Below are positions 17,101-25,533 of a DNA stretch of 45,501 nt, in pieces (the stretch's first letter is position 1; each line of letters begins with the position of its first letter). Origin of the DNA: Mediterranea massiliensis (GTDB taxonomy: Bacteria > Bacteroidota > Bacteroidia > Bacteroidales > Bacteroidaceae); contig CATXSD010000006.1 in the NCBI GenBank assembly GCA_958402075.1, positions 1 to 45,501 of the forward strand, given 5' to 3'. The translations under genes were made by a program, and so were the position numbers. The notes below the pieces were generated by a model. The model searched no databases and was not told the DNA's origin. It saw only the letters and a list, made by a program, of their open reading frames with translations.

Positions 17101-17337
17101 CGCTACTTGTCCAACGCTTCTTACCTGCGTTTCAAGAACCTCCAGGTGGGCTATACGCTGCCGCAGGCTTGGACTTCCAAGGTGGGCATTTCCCGCTGCC
17201 GTCTGTTCGTTTCGGGTGAAAATCTGTTTACCATCACCGGTCTGCCCGACGGCTTTGATCCGGAGAACTTGAACAACAGTGGTAAGAACTATCCGCTGTC
17301 CAGAAATATTTCTTTCGGTCTGAATGTTAACTTTTAA
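14131..17337 (+). CDS. SusC-family TonB-dependent outer-membrane glycan transporter
   Basis: This is a 1068-residue outer-membrane porin that imports oligosaccharides with TonB energy. The ATG at 14131 is chosen over a TTG at 14101 because it directly precedes a signal peptide (VSLLLCLGMVSTGIAYA). Next comes a carboxypeptidase-regulatory-like domain (VVKDSRGETVIGASVVVKGT), a TonB-box-like DEVVVVGFGTQKK, and the plug with IENISVLKDASASSIYGSRA. The rest is the barrel, ending in the aromatic ISFGLNVNF. It has no STN domain, consistent with control by an HTCS rather than an ECF sigma/anti-sigma pair. It follows GH2 by 114 bp and precedes susD by 6 bp. A stretch at about 15360-15760 is visibly lower in GC than the rest of the gene. 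Confidence 0.97.
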   Translation: MIRNFRKVSLLLCLGMVSTGIAYAVPSDKVSAANVVLQGQPCKGVVKDSRGETVIGASVVVKGTTNGTITDIDGNFTLPNVARGTTLQISFVGYQTQEVVWNGTPLTITLKDDNQLLDEVVVVGFGTQKKVNLTGSVSTMNSEELTARPVTTVAQAMQGMIPGMNFSYSNGGRLDSNLNFDIHGTGTIGDGSNASPLVLIDGAEGDLNAINPADIENISVLKDASASSIYGSRAAFGVVLVTTKKGKAGKTSVSYNNNFRFTRSINLPDVADSYTYARYFNLMRANGGLGPQFSDEQLDKFKRYMEGDPTVATADPDPQNPNNWWWIGNTNTDWYDVLYGDTSFQQEHNISASGGSEKIQYYLSANYLSQEGIIAINPDQMKRYTVTSKITAQLFPWLKATYNVKYIRKDFSTPSALDDSSNGTLYYNTAKRWPMEPEYNPDGSMASNTLTVPLAYGGDKDRQTDYVYQQLQLVATPIENWNIYGELNYNTTDEFQHTEWFKLPRTHVDGSTSWHTNRPTNYVAEYGSRNNYFNANLYSDYSFTLNDAHNFKVMAGFQAELNKYRYLWSRKDDLITENVPNIATATGEDYVDAQLTHWATAGFFGRLNYDYKGRYLFEANIRYDGTSRFDRNQRWNWFPSFSAGWNLAQEAFWEPLLDYVNVFKLKGSWGELGNQNTKDLYPYILRMPFTANGGSWLINGLKPNTSSYPGLGTSLLGWETMQSWNIGFELAMFSNRLTLGFDWFNRKTKDMVGPAPELPATLGTTPPKMNNAEMVSKGFDLEVSWRDRIGDFSYGARFILSDARQKILDYPNVDGSLSNWRVGQYMNEIWGLETLGIAKSQEEMDAYLANLPNGGVTWGNNWSAGDVMYVDRNGDGKISEGATESDPGDLYVIGNSTPRFNFGLDLNAEWKGFDVRIFLQGTAKRDYWIGGNMYFGASGGTWNSSCFVPHLDFFTTGNEVTNEDGYFPENLDAFFPRPLEDSGKNTHTQTRYLSNASYLRFKNLQVGYTLPQAWTSKVGISRCRLFVSGENLFTITGLPDGFDPENLNNSGKNYPLSRNISFGLNVNF

Positions 17338-17343
17338 AATTGA

Positions 17344-19401
17344 ATGATTATGAAACTGACTAAATTTTACATAGGGCTTTTGTGCGGTATGGCTGCCTTG
17401 TCGTCGTGCAACGATTTCCTGGACAGAGAGCCGCTCGACGAGATTACGCCCGAAAACTTCCTTTATACGGAAGCCGACCTGGCTTCATACGCCATAGCAA
17501 TGTATCCTTTCTCCACGCACAGCGGTTGGGATATCGTTGGTATTTGGGACAATGACAACAATACGGACAACATGGTTAGTACCGGATACAGTACCATCTG
17601 GACTCCGGGACAATGGAGAACGCCGGAAACGGACGGTAACTGGGATTTTACCACCATCCGTCAATGCAACTATTTCCTGAACATCGTGCAGCCCCGTTAT
17701 GACAACGGAGAAATTTCCGGTTCCAGTGCCGGACATTATCTGGGCGAGGTTTACTTCCTCCGTGCCTACAACTACTTCAGCAAGCTGCAGGCGTTGGGCG
17801 ACTTCCCCATCATCACCGAAACGCTTGAAAATGACAACGAAGTGTTGGTGGCTGCCAGCAAGCGTCAGCCCCGCAACAAGGTGGCCCGCTTCATCCTGGA
17901 AGACTTGGACCGTGCCATCGCCCTGTTGGCTAATAACCCCGACGGCGGCAAGAACCGCATCACCAAGAATGCCGCTCTGCTGTTCAAGTCGCGCGTAGCT
18001 TTGTACGAAGCATCCTGGGAAACCTATCACAAAGGTACAGCCTTTGTTCCCGGTGGGGAAGGTTGGCCCGGCAGCGCCAGCGATCTGGTCGATTTCAACA
18101 TCGATACGGAAATCAGCTTCTTCCTGACGCAATGCAAGGACGCTGCCAAGCAAGTGGCCGACGCCATTCCTTTGGCAACCAACACGGCTGCGAATGTTGA
18201 TTTGTGGGACAACTCGGCAGGCGATGCCCAGTATAAGATGAACAATCCCTATTATGCTCAGTTCTGCGACCAGAGTCTGGAGTCTTATCCTGAAATCCTG
18301 TTGTGGAGAGCGTACAACTACGATGAATATTCCATCGGCCATTCGGCAGTATTCTATCTCTACAATGGTGGTAATACCGGTTTCAACCGCAATTACGTGG
18401 AGACCTTCCTTTTCCGTGACGGCAAGCCCATCTATGCCCATCCCGAGTATACGGATACTTCCATCAAGAATGTCCGCAAGAACCGTGACAGCCGTTTGCA
18501 ATTGTTTATGATGACTCCGGGTGAGATGGTAGGGTATCATGAGACAAGCGGTGATCCGGTATATCTTACGACTCCTTTGAATTTGTTGGATGGTACTCGT
18601 AAAGCCAATACGGGTTATATGCTGCGTAAAGGTTTGGGAGATGTTTATTATCGTGAAGGTAACTATGGAACAGAGGCCTGCCCCGTGTTCCGTGCAACGG
18701 AAGCCTATCTGAACTATATCGAGGCATCGTGCATCGAGAACGGTGGCAACAGCATCGACGCTACGGCCGATGGTTACTGGAAACAGCTGAGAAAGCGTGC
18801 CGGTCTGCCCGAAGATTACATGATTACGGTCAATGCGACGGTATTCCCGAGCAGCATCCAGGAAGCGGTGACTTATAAGGACGGTCCCCAGACTTTCGAA
18901 ACCGACTGGGCCGTTTATTCGGCCGGCAAGCAGGTATCGAAGCTGTTGTACAACATCCGTCGCGAGCGCCGTTGCGAACTGATTGAGGAAGGTATGCGTA
19001 TGGCCGACCTCAAGCGTTGGAGAGCCCTCGACCAGCTCGACTACAAGAACTTCCCCAACGAGGCTTACCGCGTATCGGGTATGAACCTGTGGGAGTCGGA
19101 AGAACTGGCAGACTTTGCTGAAGGTGCCTTGAAGGGTGAAGGCGAGGTTGACGGTCCGAACATCTCCGGTAAGACCAACTCGGGCAAATACCTCTGTCCT
19201 TACAGAGCCAACTCCAACCACTACCTGTACAACCGTGGTTACAAATGGTGCGAAGCCCACTATCTGTCGCCGATCGGCATCAAGAACTTCAGACAGACGG
19301 CCAGCAATCTGGAAGACCTGGGCACTTCGGTCATCTATCAGAATCCGGGTTGGCCTACTGAACTGGATGCGACTCCGATTGGTGTACCTGCCCAGAATTA
19401 A
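17344..19401 (+). CDS. SusD-family surface glycan-binding lipoprotein
   Basis: This is a 685-residue lipoprotein that forms the lid of the SusC channel. The signal peptide ends at GMAALSSC, and the mature start CNDFLDREPLDEITPENF is typical of SusD. The family's TPR-like helices and the motifs YFLRAYNYFSKLQALGDFP and RRERRCELIEEGMRMADLKRW are present. Translation may start at 17344 or at the ATG at 17350. The gene is 6 bp after susC. At 685 residues it is longer than the usual 500-600. No separate surface glycan-binding protein (SusE/F-like) follows; instead, two hairpins and a terminator separate it from the enzyme genes. A patch at 18480-18680 is lower in GC than its surroundings. Confidence 0.97.
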   Translation: MIMKLTKFYIGLLCGMAALSSCNDFLDREPLDEITPENFLYTEADLASYAIAMYPFSTHSGWDIVGIWDNDNNTDNMVSTGYSTIWTPGQWRTPETDGNWDFTTIRQCNYFLNIVQPRYDNGEISGSSAGHYLGEVYFLRAYNYFSKLQALGDFPIITETLENDNEVLVAASKRQPRNKVARFILEDLDRAIALLANNPDGGKNRITKNAALLFKSRVALYEASWETYHKGTAFVPGGEGWPGSASDLVDFNIDTEISFFLTQCKDAAKQVADAIPLATNTAANVDLWDNSAGDAQYKMNNPYYAQFCDQSLESYPEILLWRAYNYDEYSIGHSAVFYLYNGGNTGFNRNYVETFLFRDGKPIYAHPEYTDTSIKNVRKNRDSRLQLFMMTPGEMVGYHETSGDPVYLTTPLNLLDGTRKANTGYMLRKGLGDVYYREGNYGTEACPVFRATEAYLNYIEASCIENGGNSIDATADGYWKQLRKRAGLPEDYMITVNATVFPSSIQEAVTYKDGPQTFETDWAVYSAGKQVSKLLYNIRRERRCELIEEGMRMADLKRWRALDQLDYKNFPNEAYRVSGMNLWESEELADFAEGALKGEGEVDGPNISGKTNSGKYLCPYRANSNHYLYNRGYKWCEAHYLSPIGIKNFRQTASNLEDLGTSVIYQNPGWPTELDATPIGVPAQN

Positions 19402-19419
19402 GACAAGGTAATTCATCAG

Positions 19420-19468
19420 GTCCCGGACGTTCCGGTGGAAGGACGCTTTCCGGTCCTTCCGCCGGGAC
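19420..19468 (+). promoter_or_regulatory. GC-rich RNA hairpin downstream of susD
   Basis: The outer arms GTCCCGG (19420-19426) and CCGGGAC (19462-19468) and the inner arms GGAAGGAC (19437-19444) and GTCCTTCC (19453-19460) pair perfectly around an 8-nt loop. It starts 18 nt after the susD stop. It has no T-run, so it may protect the 3' end of the susCD message from decay rather than end transcription. Confidence 0.65.
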
Positions 19469-19513
19469 TGTCCCCCAGGGATTCAGTTTAACAATAGGTA
19501 TAGGTAAAAAGGC

Positions 19514-19573
19514 AAGGATTGTTTGCTGTCGTTCGGAGATATTCTTGACGAACTTCGCAAACAATCCTTTTTT
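19514..19573 (+). terminator. Strong intrinsic terminator inside the PUL, after susD
   Basis: A perfect 13-bp stem, AAGGATTGTTTGC (19514-19526) with GCAAACAATCCTT (19557-19569), encloses a second stem GTTCG/CGAAC (19531-19535, 19549-19553). Six T residues follow the stem top (19568-19573). It lies between susD and the first sulfatase and should reduce enzyme expression relative to susCD unless read through. Confidence 0.85.
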
Positions 19574-19599
19574 ATATCCGGAAATTTTAGTTATATTCG
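19569..19599 (+). promoter_or_regulatory. Weak promoter-like sequence before the first sulfatase gene
   Basis: TATATTCG (19592-19599) matches TAnnTTTG except for one base, with a T-rich -33 region (19569-19572) 19 bp upstream. It lies just after the terminator and 22 bp before the sulfatase ATG. It could restart transcription of the enzyme genes. Confidence 0.3.
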
Positions 19600-19621
19600 C
19601 CAAAAAATAGATAGAAAAAAG

Positions 19622-21190
19622 ATGAACAGATTATTATACTCCGCCTTGCTTTCGTGCGGACTGGTTCCGGCAGCGGCTCAGAACGCGTCCGCTCCCAACA
19701 TTGTACTGATTATGTGCGACGACATGGGATTCTCGGACATCGGCTGCTATGGCAGCGAAATACAGACCCCCAACCTGGACAAACTGGCCGCGGAAGGCGT
19801 CCGCTTCAGCCAGTTCAAGAATACGGGACGCAGTTGCCCCAGCCGGGCTGCCCTGCTGACCGGAAGATACCAGCACGAGGTGGGCATGGGATGGATGGCC
19901 GAGGTGGACGAGCATCGTCCGGGGTATCGCGGACAGATTGACAAGGCTTATCCGACCATTGCCGAAATCATGAGAGAAAACGGATACCGCACCTATATGA
20001 GCGGGAAATGGCATGTGACCACTACCGGCGGCTATGAATCGCCCAACGGAAGCTATCCCGTGCAGCGGGGCTTCGACCGCTATTACGGTTGCCTGCATGG
20101 CGGCGGCAGCTATTACAAGCCCGAACCGCTGTACAACGACCTGGAACGCATCCATTCCGTCCCCGACGACTATTACTATACAAGGGCCATTACCGACTCG
20201 GCCGTCTGTTTCGTGAACCGGCACGACACCAGCCGTCCCATGTTCCTCTACGTGGCCCACTATGCTCCGCATCTGCCTTTGCAGGCTCCGGAGGAAGCGG
20301 TGGAAAAATGCCTGGACCGGTACAAGGTGGGGTATGACGTGCTCCGCCGTCAGCGCTTCGAGAAGCAGAAGAAGCTGGGACTGGTACCCGAAGACATGGA
20401 ACTGCCGGTATTCAACAAGGAATTTGGCGGCAAGCGTCCGGCCTGGGAAGACCTGACCCCCGAACAGCAGAAGCAATGGACACACGACATGGCAACGTAT
20501 GCAGCCATGATCGAAATCATGGACGAAGGCATCGGCAAGCTGGTAGATGCCATCAAGCGGAAAGGCATGTACGAGCATACGGTCTTCCTGTTTCTCAGCG
20601 ACAACGGTGCCACCGACGAGGGAGGCTATCTGGGACAGCTGATGTCCGACCTGTCGAACACACCCTACCGGAGCTACAAGAAGTGGGTATTCCAGGGGGG
20701 AACCAGCACGCCCTTTATCCTGACGTATGGTGACAAGCGGAAGAACCGGATGGAGGGACAGGTGTGCCGGCAGCCGGCCCACATCATCGACATTCTGCCG
20801 ACCTGCATGGCGCTGGGACAGGCTGTCTATCCCGAACGCTTCGAGCATGCCGACCTGCCGGGCCGGAGCCTGTTGCCGGCCGCGGAAGGGAAGCCGGTGG
20901 AAGAGCGGACACTCTACTTCGAACACCAGAGTTCGTGCGGCATCATCGACGGTCACTGGAAGCTGGTGAAGGCCAACCGGAACGTGCAGTGGGAACTGAT
21001 AGACCTGGACAAGGATCCGTTCGAGACAAACGACCTGGCCGGACAATACCCCGAAAAGGTGGAGGAACTGGAGGCCAAGTGGATCGAATGGGCCAACACC
21101 CACAAGGTATTTCCGCTGGAAGACAAGACCTGGACCGAAAGGCTTAACTTCTACAGGCAGAAGAATCCCGACCAGCGGGGAGAAGAATAG
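19622..21190 (+). CDS. Ser-type sulfatase (S1 family, formylglycine-dependent)
   Basis: This is a 522-residue exported sulfatase. The ATG at 19622 gives a signal peptide (LLYSALLSCGLVPAAAQ). The metal-binding start NIVLIMCDDMGFSDIGCYGS is followed by the maturation motif S71-C-P-S-R75 with ALLTGRY. The motif fits [C/S]-x-P-x-R only with Ser71 as the residue converted to formylglycine, so it is a Ser-type enzyme needing the anaerobic maturase, which is not in this window. The downstream motif LFLSDNGATDEGG supplies more metal ligands. It resembles arylsulfatase-like S1 subfamilies (possibly S1_4), but the subfamily, and so the sulfate position, is not certain. It probably removes sulfate from galactose or HexNAc of the target glycan. 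It is 40 bp before a second, different sulfatase gene. Confidence 0.94.
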   Translation: MNRLLYSALLSCGLVPAAAQNASAPNIVLIMCDDMGFSDIGCYGSEIQTPNLDKLAAEGVRFSQFKNTGRSCPSRAALLTGRYQHEVGMGWMAEVDEHRPGYRGQIDKAYPTIAEIMRENGYRTYMSGKWHVTTTGGYESPNGSYPVQRGFDRYYGCLHGGGSYYKPEPLYNDLERIHSVPDDYYYTRAITDSAVCFVNRHDTSRPMFLYVAHYAPHLPLQAPEEAVEKCLDRYKVGYDVLRRQRFEKQKKLGLVPEDMELPVFNKEFGGKRPAWEDLTPEQQKQWTHDMATYAAMIEIMDEGIGKLVDAIKRKGMYEHTVFLFLSDNGATDEGGYLGQLMSDLSNTPYRSYKKWVFQGGTSTPFILTYGDKRKNRMEGQVCRQPAHIIDILPTCMALGQAVYPERFEHADLPGRSLLPAAEGKPVEERTLYFEHQSSCGIIDGHWKLVKANRNVQWELIDLDKDPFETNDLAGQYPEKVEELEAKWIEWANTHKVFPLEDKTWTERLNFYRQKNPDQRGEE

Positions 21191-21230
21191 AGAACCGGTA
21201 TCAGAATGATAAACATAACATTTGGAATAT

Positions 21231-22793
21231 ATGCAAAAGCTTTTTACATCGTTGCTGGCCGGCGGACTGATGGCTTCCGCTCCGGTCTGCTCACAGCAGG
21301 CCCAACGGCCCAATATCATCATGTTCCTCGTGGACGACATGGGGTGGCAGGACACGTCCGTACCCTTCAACGGAGATGAAATCTCAGCGCTGAACAAGCG
21401 CTATCACACTCCCAACATGGAGCGCATGGCGCGGATGGGGGTGAGGTTTACCCAGGCATACGCCTGCGCCATCTCTTCGCCGACCCGCTGCAGCCTGATG
21501 TCGGGCATGAACGCTGCACGCCACCGTGTGACCAACTGGACGCTGGAACCGAACCAGCAGACCGACCAGCCCAGCGAGGTGCTGGAACTGCCGGACTGGA
21601 ACTACAACGGCATACAGCCGGCGGCTATGGAAGGAAAACTCAACAACATCGCTGCCATCACTCCATTGCCGCAGGTGTTGAAGGACAACGGCTACCGCAC
21701 CATCCACTGCGGCAAGGCCCACTTCGGCGCACGGACAACGCCGGGAGAAAATCCGTTGAACATGGGCTTTGACGTCAATATTGCCGGAGGAGCCAACGGC
21801 GCTCCGGGCAGCTATCTGGGTACACGCAACTTCGGCCAGGGCTCCCGTTTCGCCGTCGGCGGGCTGGAACAATATTACGGACAGGACATCTTCCTGACGG
21901 AAGCCCTGACGCTGGAAGCCCTGAAGGAAATGAAAAAGGCGGTGGCGATGAAACAGCCGTTCTATCTGTATATGTCGCACTATGCGGTACATACCCCCAT
22001 TGAGGACGACAAGCGGTTCAGTGACAACTACCGGGGAAAATACGACGAACAGCTGAAAGCCCCGCTGGGTGAGAAGGAAGCCAAGTACGCAGCGCTGGTC
22101 GAAGGCATGGACAAGAGTCTGGGCGACATCATGGACTATCTGGAGAGTGTGCCGGGACTGGCAGAGAATACCATCATTCTCTTCATGTCGGACAACGGCG
22201 GACAGGCTCTGGGCTATTGTCGGGAGGGCGTGCCCAACCGTGATCCGAACTATCCGGCCCGTGCCGGAAAAGGTTCTTCCCTGATGGGCGGCGTACGCGA
22301 ACCGATGATGGTGTACTGGCCGGGAGTGACGAAGCCGGGAAGCAGCTGCGAGCAGAAGGTCATCATCGAAGACTTTTTCCCGACCATTCTCGAAATGGCC
22401 GGCATCCGGAATTACCGGACCGTCCAGACGATAGACGGGAAGAGCTTCGTTCCGGTCCTGAAAAATCCGAAAAAGGTGGACGACGGCAAGACGCGGGTCT
22501 GGCATTTCCCCAACCTGTGGGGAGAAACCCAGGAGATAGCGGAAGGCTATGGAGCCTATTCGTCCATCCTGAAAGGAGACTATCACCTGATATATCATTG
22601 GGAGAACGGGCAGACGGAACTGTACAACATCCGTCAGGACATCTCGGAACAGCACAACCTGGCCGCCGATATGCCGAAAGAGGTCCGCAAACTGGCCAAA
22701 GAACTGACGGAGACCTTGAAAGCCAGAGGCGCACAGCGTCCGGCACTGAAAGCGACGAAAGAACTGCTGCCCTATCCGGACGGCTCCCGATAA
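21231..22793 (+). CDS. Second Ser-type sulfatase (S1 family, S1_16-like)
   Basis: This is a 520-residue exported sulfatase. The ATG at 21231 is preferred to the in-frame TTG at 21222; it gives a signal peptide (LFTSLLAGGLMASAPVCS). After NIIMFLVDDMGWQDTSVPF comes the maturation motif S82-S-P-T-R86 with CSLMSG, so Ser82 is the predicted formylglycine residue. Metal ligands recur in ILFMSDNGGQALG. The SPTRCSLMSG form is reminiscent of S1_16 enzymes, some of which remove 4-O-sulfate from Gal/GalNAc; this subfamily guess is from memory and unproven. It differs clearly from the preceding sulfatase, so the pair likely handles two sulfate positions or two sugars. GH84 follows after 30 bp. Confidence 0.94.
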   Translation: MQKLFTSLLAGGLMASAPVCSQQAQRPNIIMFLVDDMGWQDTSVPFNGDEISALNKRYHTPNMERMARMGVRFTQAYACAISSPTRCSLMSGMNAARHRVTNWTLEPNQQTDQPSEVLELPDWNYNGIQPAAMEGKLNNIAAITPLPQVLKDNGYRTIHCGKAHFGARTTPGENPLNMGFDVNIAGGANGAPGSYLGTRNFGQGSRFAVGGLEQYYGQDIFLTEALTLEALKEMKKAVAMKQPFYLYMSHYAVHTPIEDDKRFSDNYRGKYDEQLKAPLGEKEAKYAALVEGMDKSLGDIMDYLESVPGLAENTIILFMSDNGGQALGYCREGVPNRDPNYPARAGKGSSLMGGVREPMMVYWPGVTKPGSSCEQKVIIEDFFPTILEMAGIRNYRTVQTIDGKSFVPVLKNPKKVDDGKTRVWHFPNLWGETQEIAEGYGAYSSILKGDYHLIYHWENGQTELYNIRQDISEQHNLAADMPKEVRKLAKELTETLKARGAQRPALKATKELLPYPDGSR

Positions 22794-22823
22794 CATGAAA
22801 TCATTTGTTTAACCTATAAATTT

Positions 22824-25394
22824 ATGATGATAATGAAAAAAATCAAGAAAAATCTGTTCCTGCTGATGGCTTCGCTGCTGGTGTGCGGCGGGCTGGCGGC
22901 TCAGGAAAGTGACTTTGACCTGGGTTCCCAGCGGTCGGAATCCCAAAATGTGAACCCGGTTCCCGGACAGGCATTGGACCACCACGGGCTGCTGATCAAC
23001 CCGACACCCCATGTCCTCCGGCTGGCTGAAGGAGAAACGCTGGACATCAGCCGGGGGTTCCGGCTGAAAGGAAAGCGGAGCGGCGTGGCCGACGGCATGG
23101 ACTTTCTGACCATCGCCAGGAAAGGAGTGACGCTGGAGATAGACTACGGCTCCAGACAGGCGGAAAAGAAAGGAGTGAAGTCCGTGTCGGGTGCCTACGA
23201 ACTGGTGATAGACGGAAAGGGTGTCCGCATCACGGGATACGACGAAAAAGGAGCTTTCTACGGCTTGCAGACCCTGCGGGCCGTGCTGGAAAGTCCGGTA
23301 TCGGCCGACGGAAAGGTGCCCTGCCTGACGGTGAACGACTATCCCGACCTGCCATACCGCGGTGTGGTGGAGGGCTTCTACGGGACGCCATGGTCCCACG
23401 AAGTGCGTCTGTCGCTGATCGACTTTTACGGCAAGTTCAAGATGAACTACTACCTGTACGGCCCGAAGGACGATCCGTATCACAGCTGTCCCAACTGGCG
23501 CCTGCCTTACCCGGAAAAAGAGGCGGACAACATCCGCGAGCTGGTGGAGGCGTGCAACCGCAACCGGGTGGACTTCGTATGGGCCATCCATCCGGGGCAG
23601 GACATCCGGTGGAATGAAGAAGATTACCGGAACCTGGTAAACAAGTTCAACGGGATGTACGACCTGGGCGTCCGTTCGTTTGCCATCTTCTTTGACGACA
23701 TATCCGGCGAAGGCACCAATCCCTACAAGCAGACCGAACTGCTGAACCGCCTGAACGAGGACTTCGTGAAGGTGAAGGAAGGGGTGGCTCCGCTCATCGT
23801 CTGTCCCACGGACTATTCCAGGTTGTGGGCCAATCCCTCTCCGAAAGGAAGTCTGACCATCTATGGCAATACGCTCGACCCCTCCATCAATGTGTTCTGG
23901 ACGGGCGACGTGGTGTGCAGCGACCTGACCCGCGAGACGATGGAGTGGGTGAACTCCCGCATCCGCCGTCCGGCCCTGTACTGGTGGAACTTCCCCGTGA
24001 CCGACTATGCCCGCCACATCGTGATGCAGGGACCGTCGTACGGGCTGGATACCACCCTGACTGACAAGGACCTGTGCGGACTCATCAGTAACCCGATGGA
24101 GCACGGGGAAGCCTCGAAACTGGCCCTGTACAGCGTGGCCGACTATGCCTGGAACATTGCCGGCTACAATGCCCTCGACAGCTGGGAACGCGGACTGGGC
24201 GAACTGGCCCCCGAGGTAAAGGATGCCTACCGGACGTTTGCCATCCATTCGTGTGACACGGAGACCGGCTACCGCCGTGCCGAGTCGTGGGAGACAAAGA
24301 CATTCCGCATGGACGATCCCTATACACAAGCCGACTATGACGCGCTGCTCCGCGAATTCGAACGGGTGGAGCGGACGCCGGCCGTGATGGAGGCCGAATG
24401 CCGGAACTTGCTGCTCAAGAAAGAACTGCGTCCCTGGCTGGTGGAATTCGGCAAACTGGGAACCCGCGGGAAGAAGGCGCTCCGGCTGATGGACCTGTAT
24501 AAGACGGGCCGTGCGGCCGACTTCTGGGCAGCCTACCTCGACAACCTGATGACGACCGAAGACCTGAAAGCCTATAATGCGCACAAGGCAGGTACCATGA
24601 AGCTGCAACCCTTCTACGAACATGCCATGGACGACCTGCTGGGAGCCTTCTACCTGCGCGAAGCCGGAAAGAAACCGGCCACCTGCCGGGCCATCGGTTC
24701 GTTCCCCACGCTGGCCACGACGCAGAGCAAGCTGATGTTCGACAACGACACGACGACCTATTACACGTCGGGCACTTCGCAGGACGACCGCAGCTGGATA
24801 GGCGTGGACTTGGGACTGGTGAAGCCCGTCTGGGAAGTGTCCATCCTGCAAGGACGCAACTCTACGGACGACGTGGACTATTTCGACCGTGCCCTGTTGG
24901 AGTATTCGGTGGACGGGAAGGCCTGGAAAGCCCTGTCCGATACGCTGGAGAAACAGTATGTGGTCCGCTGGACGGGCGACGCCGTACAGGCCCGCTACAT
25001 CCGTCTGAAGAAGCTGCATACGGCGAAGACCAACTGGGCGGCTGTCCGTTCGTTCGAGGTCAATCCCGTACGCGAGGAACGGCTGGGCTTTGCCGTGGAG
25101 TCGGACCGGAAACCCGATGCCCTGCTGGCTTTCGACGAACTGCCTGCCACTTCGTTCGTCAACGAAGGAACATTGGTCTTTGGTTTGCCTCAAGGTACTG
25201 CGGCCTGCACCCTGCTGATGCGTCCGGGTTCGTCTGCCAGACTCTGCCAGCTGGACGCGCGCGGCGAGGTATTGTCTGAAACGGCTCTGGACACTCCCTA
25301 CTTGCGGCTGAACCTCGGGAAAGATACGTCCCGGATGCGGGTAGAAGGCGATGTCGAACTGTTTGAAGTCATTTTCTGTCAGGAGGCTGATTGA
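22824..25394 (+). CDS. GH84 beta-N-acetylglucosaminidase (O-GlcNAcase/NagJ-like) with CBM32-like domain
   Basis: This is an 856-residue exported enzyme. After the signal peptide (LFLLMASLLVCGGLAAQ) there is an N-terminal GH20b/hyaluronidase_N-like domain (about 55-165) and the catalytic barrel from YRGVVEGFYGTPWSHE (about 175-470). The catalytic pair is Asp291-Asp292 in FFDDISGEGTNP, as in the known Bacteroides GH84 enzymes that use substrate-assisted catalysis. A helical region follows, then a discoidin/CBM32-like domain (about 635-765, LEYSVDGKAWKAL). It should release terminal beta-GlcNAc. Three ATGs lie close together (22824, 22827, 22833). It sits between the sulfatases and GH20, so it probably acts after desulfation and galactose removal. 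Confidence 0.95.
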   Translation: MMIMKKIKKNLFLLMASLLVCGGLAAQESDFDLGSQRSESQNVNPVPGQALDHHGLLINPTPHVLRLAEGETLDISRGFRLKGKRSGVADGMDFLTIARKGVTLEIDYGSRQAEKKGVKSVSGAYELVIDGKGVRITGYDEKGAFYGLQTLRAVLESPVSADGKVPCLTVNDYPDLPYRGVVEGFYGTPWSHEVRLSLIDFYGKFKMNYYLYGPKDDPYHSCPNWRLPYPEKEADNIRELVEACNRNRVDFVWAIHPGQDIRWNEEDYRNLVNKFNGMYDLGVRSFAIFFDDISGEGTNPYKQTELLNRLNEDFVKVKEGVAPLIVCPTDYSRLWANPSPKGSLTIYGNTLDPSINVFWTGDVVCSDLTRETMEWVNSRIRRPALYWWNFPVTDYARHIVMQGPSYGLDTTLTDKDLCGLISNPMEHGEASKLALYSVADYAWNIAGYNALDSWERGLGELAPEVKDAYRTFAIHSCDTETGYRRAESWETKTFRMDDPYTQADYDALLREFERVERTPAVMEAECRNLLLKKELRPWLVEFGKLGTRGKKALRLMDLYKTGRAADFWAAYLDNLMTTEDLKAYNAHKAGTMKLQPFYEHAMDDLLGAFYLREAGKKPATCRAIGSFPTLATTQSKLMFDNDTTTYYTSGTSQDDRSWIGVDLGLVKPVWEVSILQGRNSTDDVDYFDRALLEYSVDGKAWKALSDTLEKQYVVRWTGDAVQARYIRLKKLHTAKTNWAAVRSFEVNPVREERLGFAVESDRKPDALLAFDELPATSFVNEGTLVFGLPQGTAACTLLMRPGSSARLCQLDARGEVLSETALDTPYLRLNLGKDTSRMRVEGDVELFEVIFCQEAD

Positions 25395-25533
25395 GGACAA
25401 CGTCAGGCCGGCTGTTTCGACGGACATCGGTTGTCAGAAAAGTTTTGCGGCCTTGATGGTGTCGTTTCAAAAATAATTTAGTAATTTAGGCCGCTGAAGC
25501 GTGCTTATGAATATTTTTAATTCGTGATATACC

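Noticed and set aside
19835..19846. Cys-type sulfatase motif (Cys72) in the first sulfatase
   Set aside because: C-P-S-R lacks the required residue between Cys and Pro; only S-C-P-S-R fits the maturation signature.
22809..25427. 872-codon frame antisense to GH84, and similar long antisense frames over HTCS, SusD, GH2, GH31 and GH95
   Set aside because: All lie opposite well-supported genes with catalytic motifs, and none shows a recognisable domain or signal peptide.
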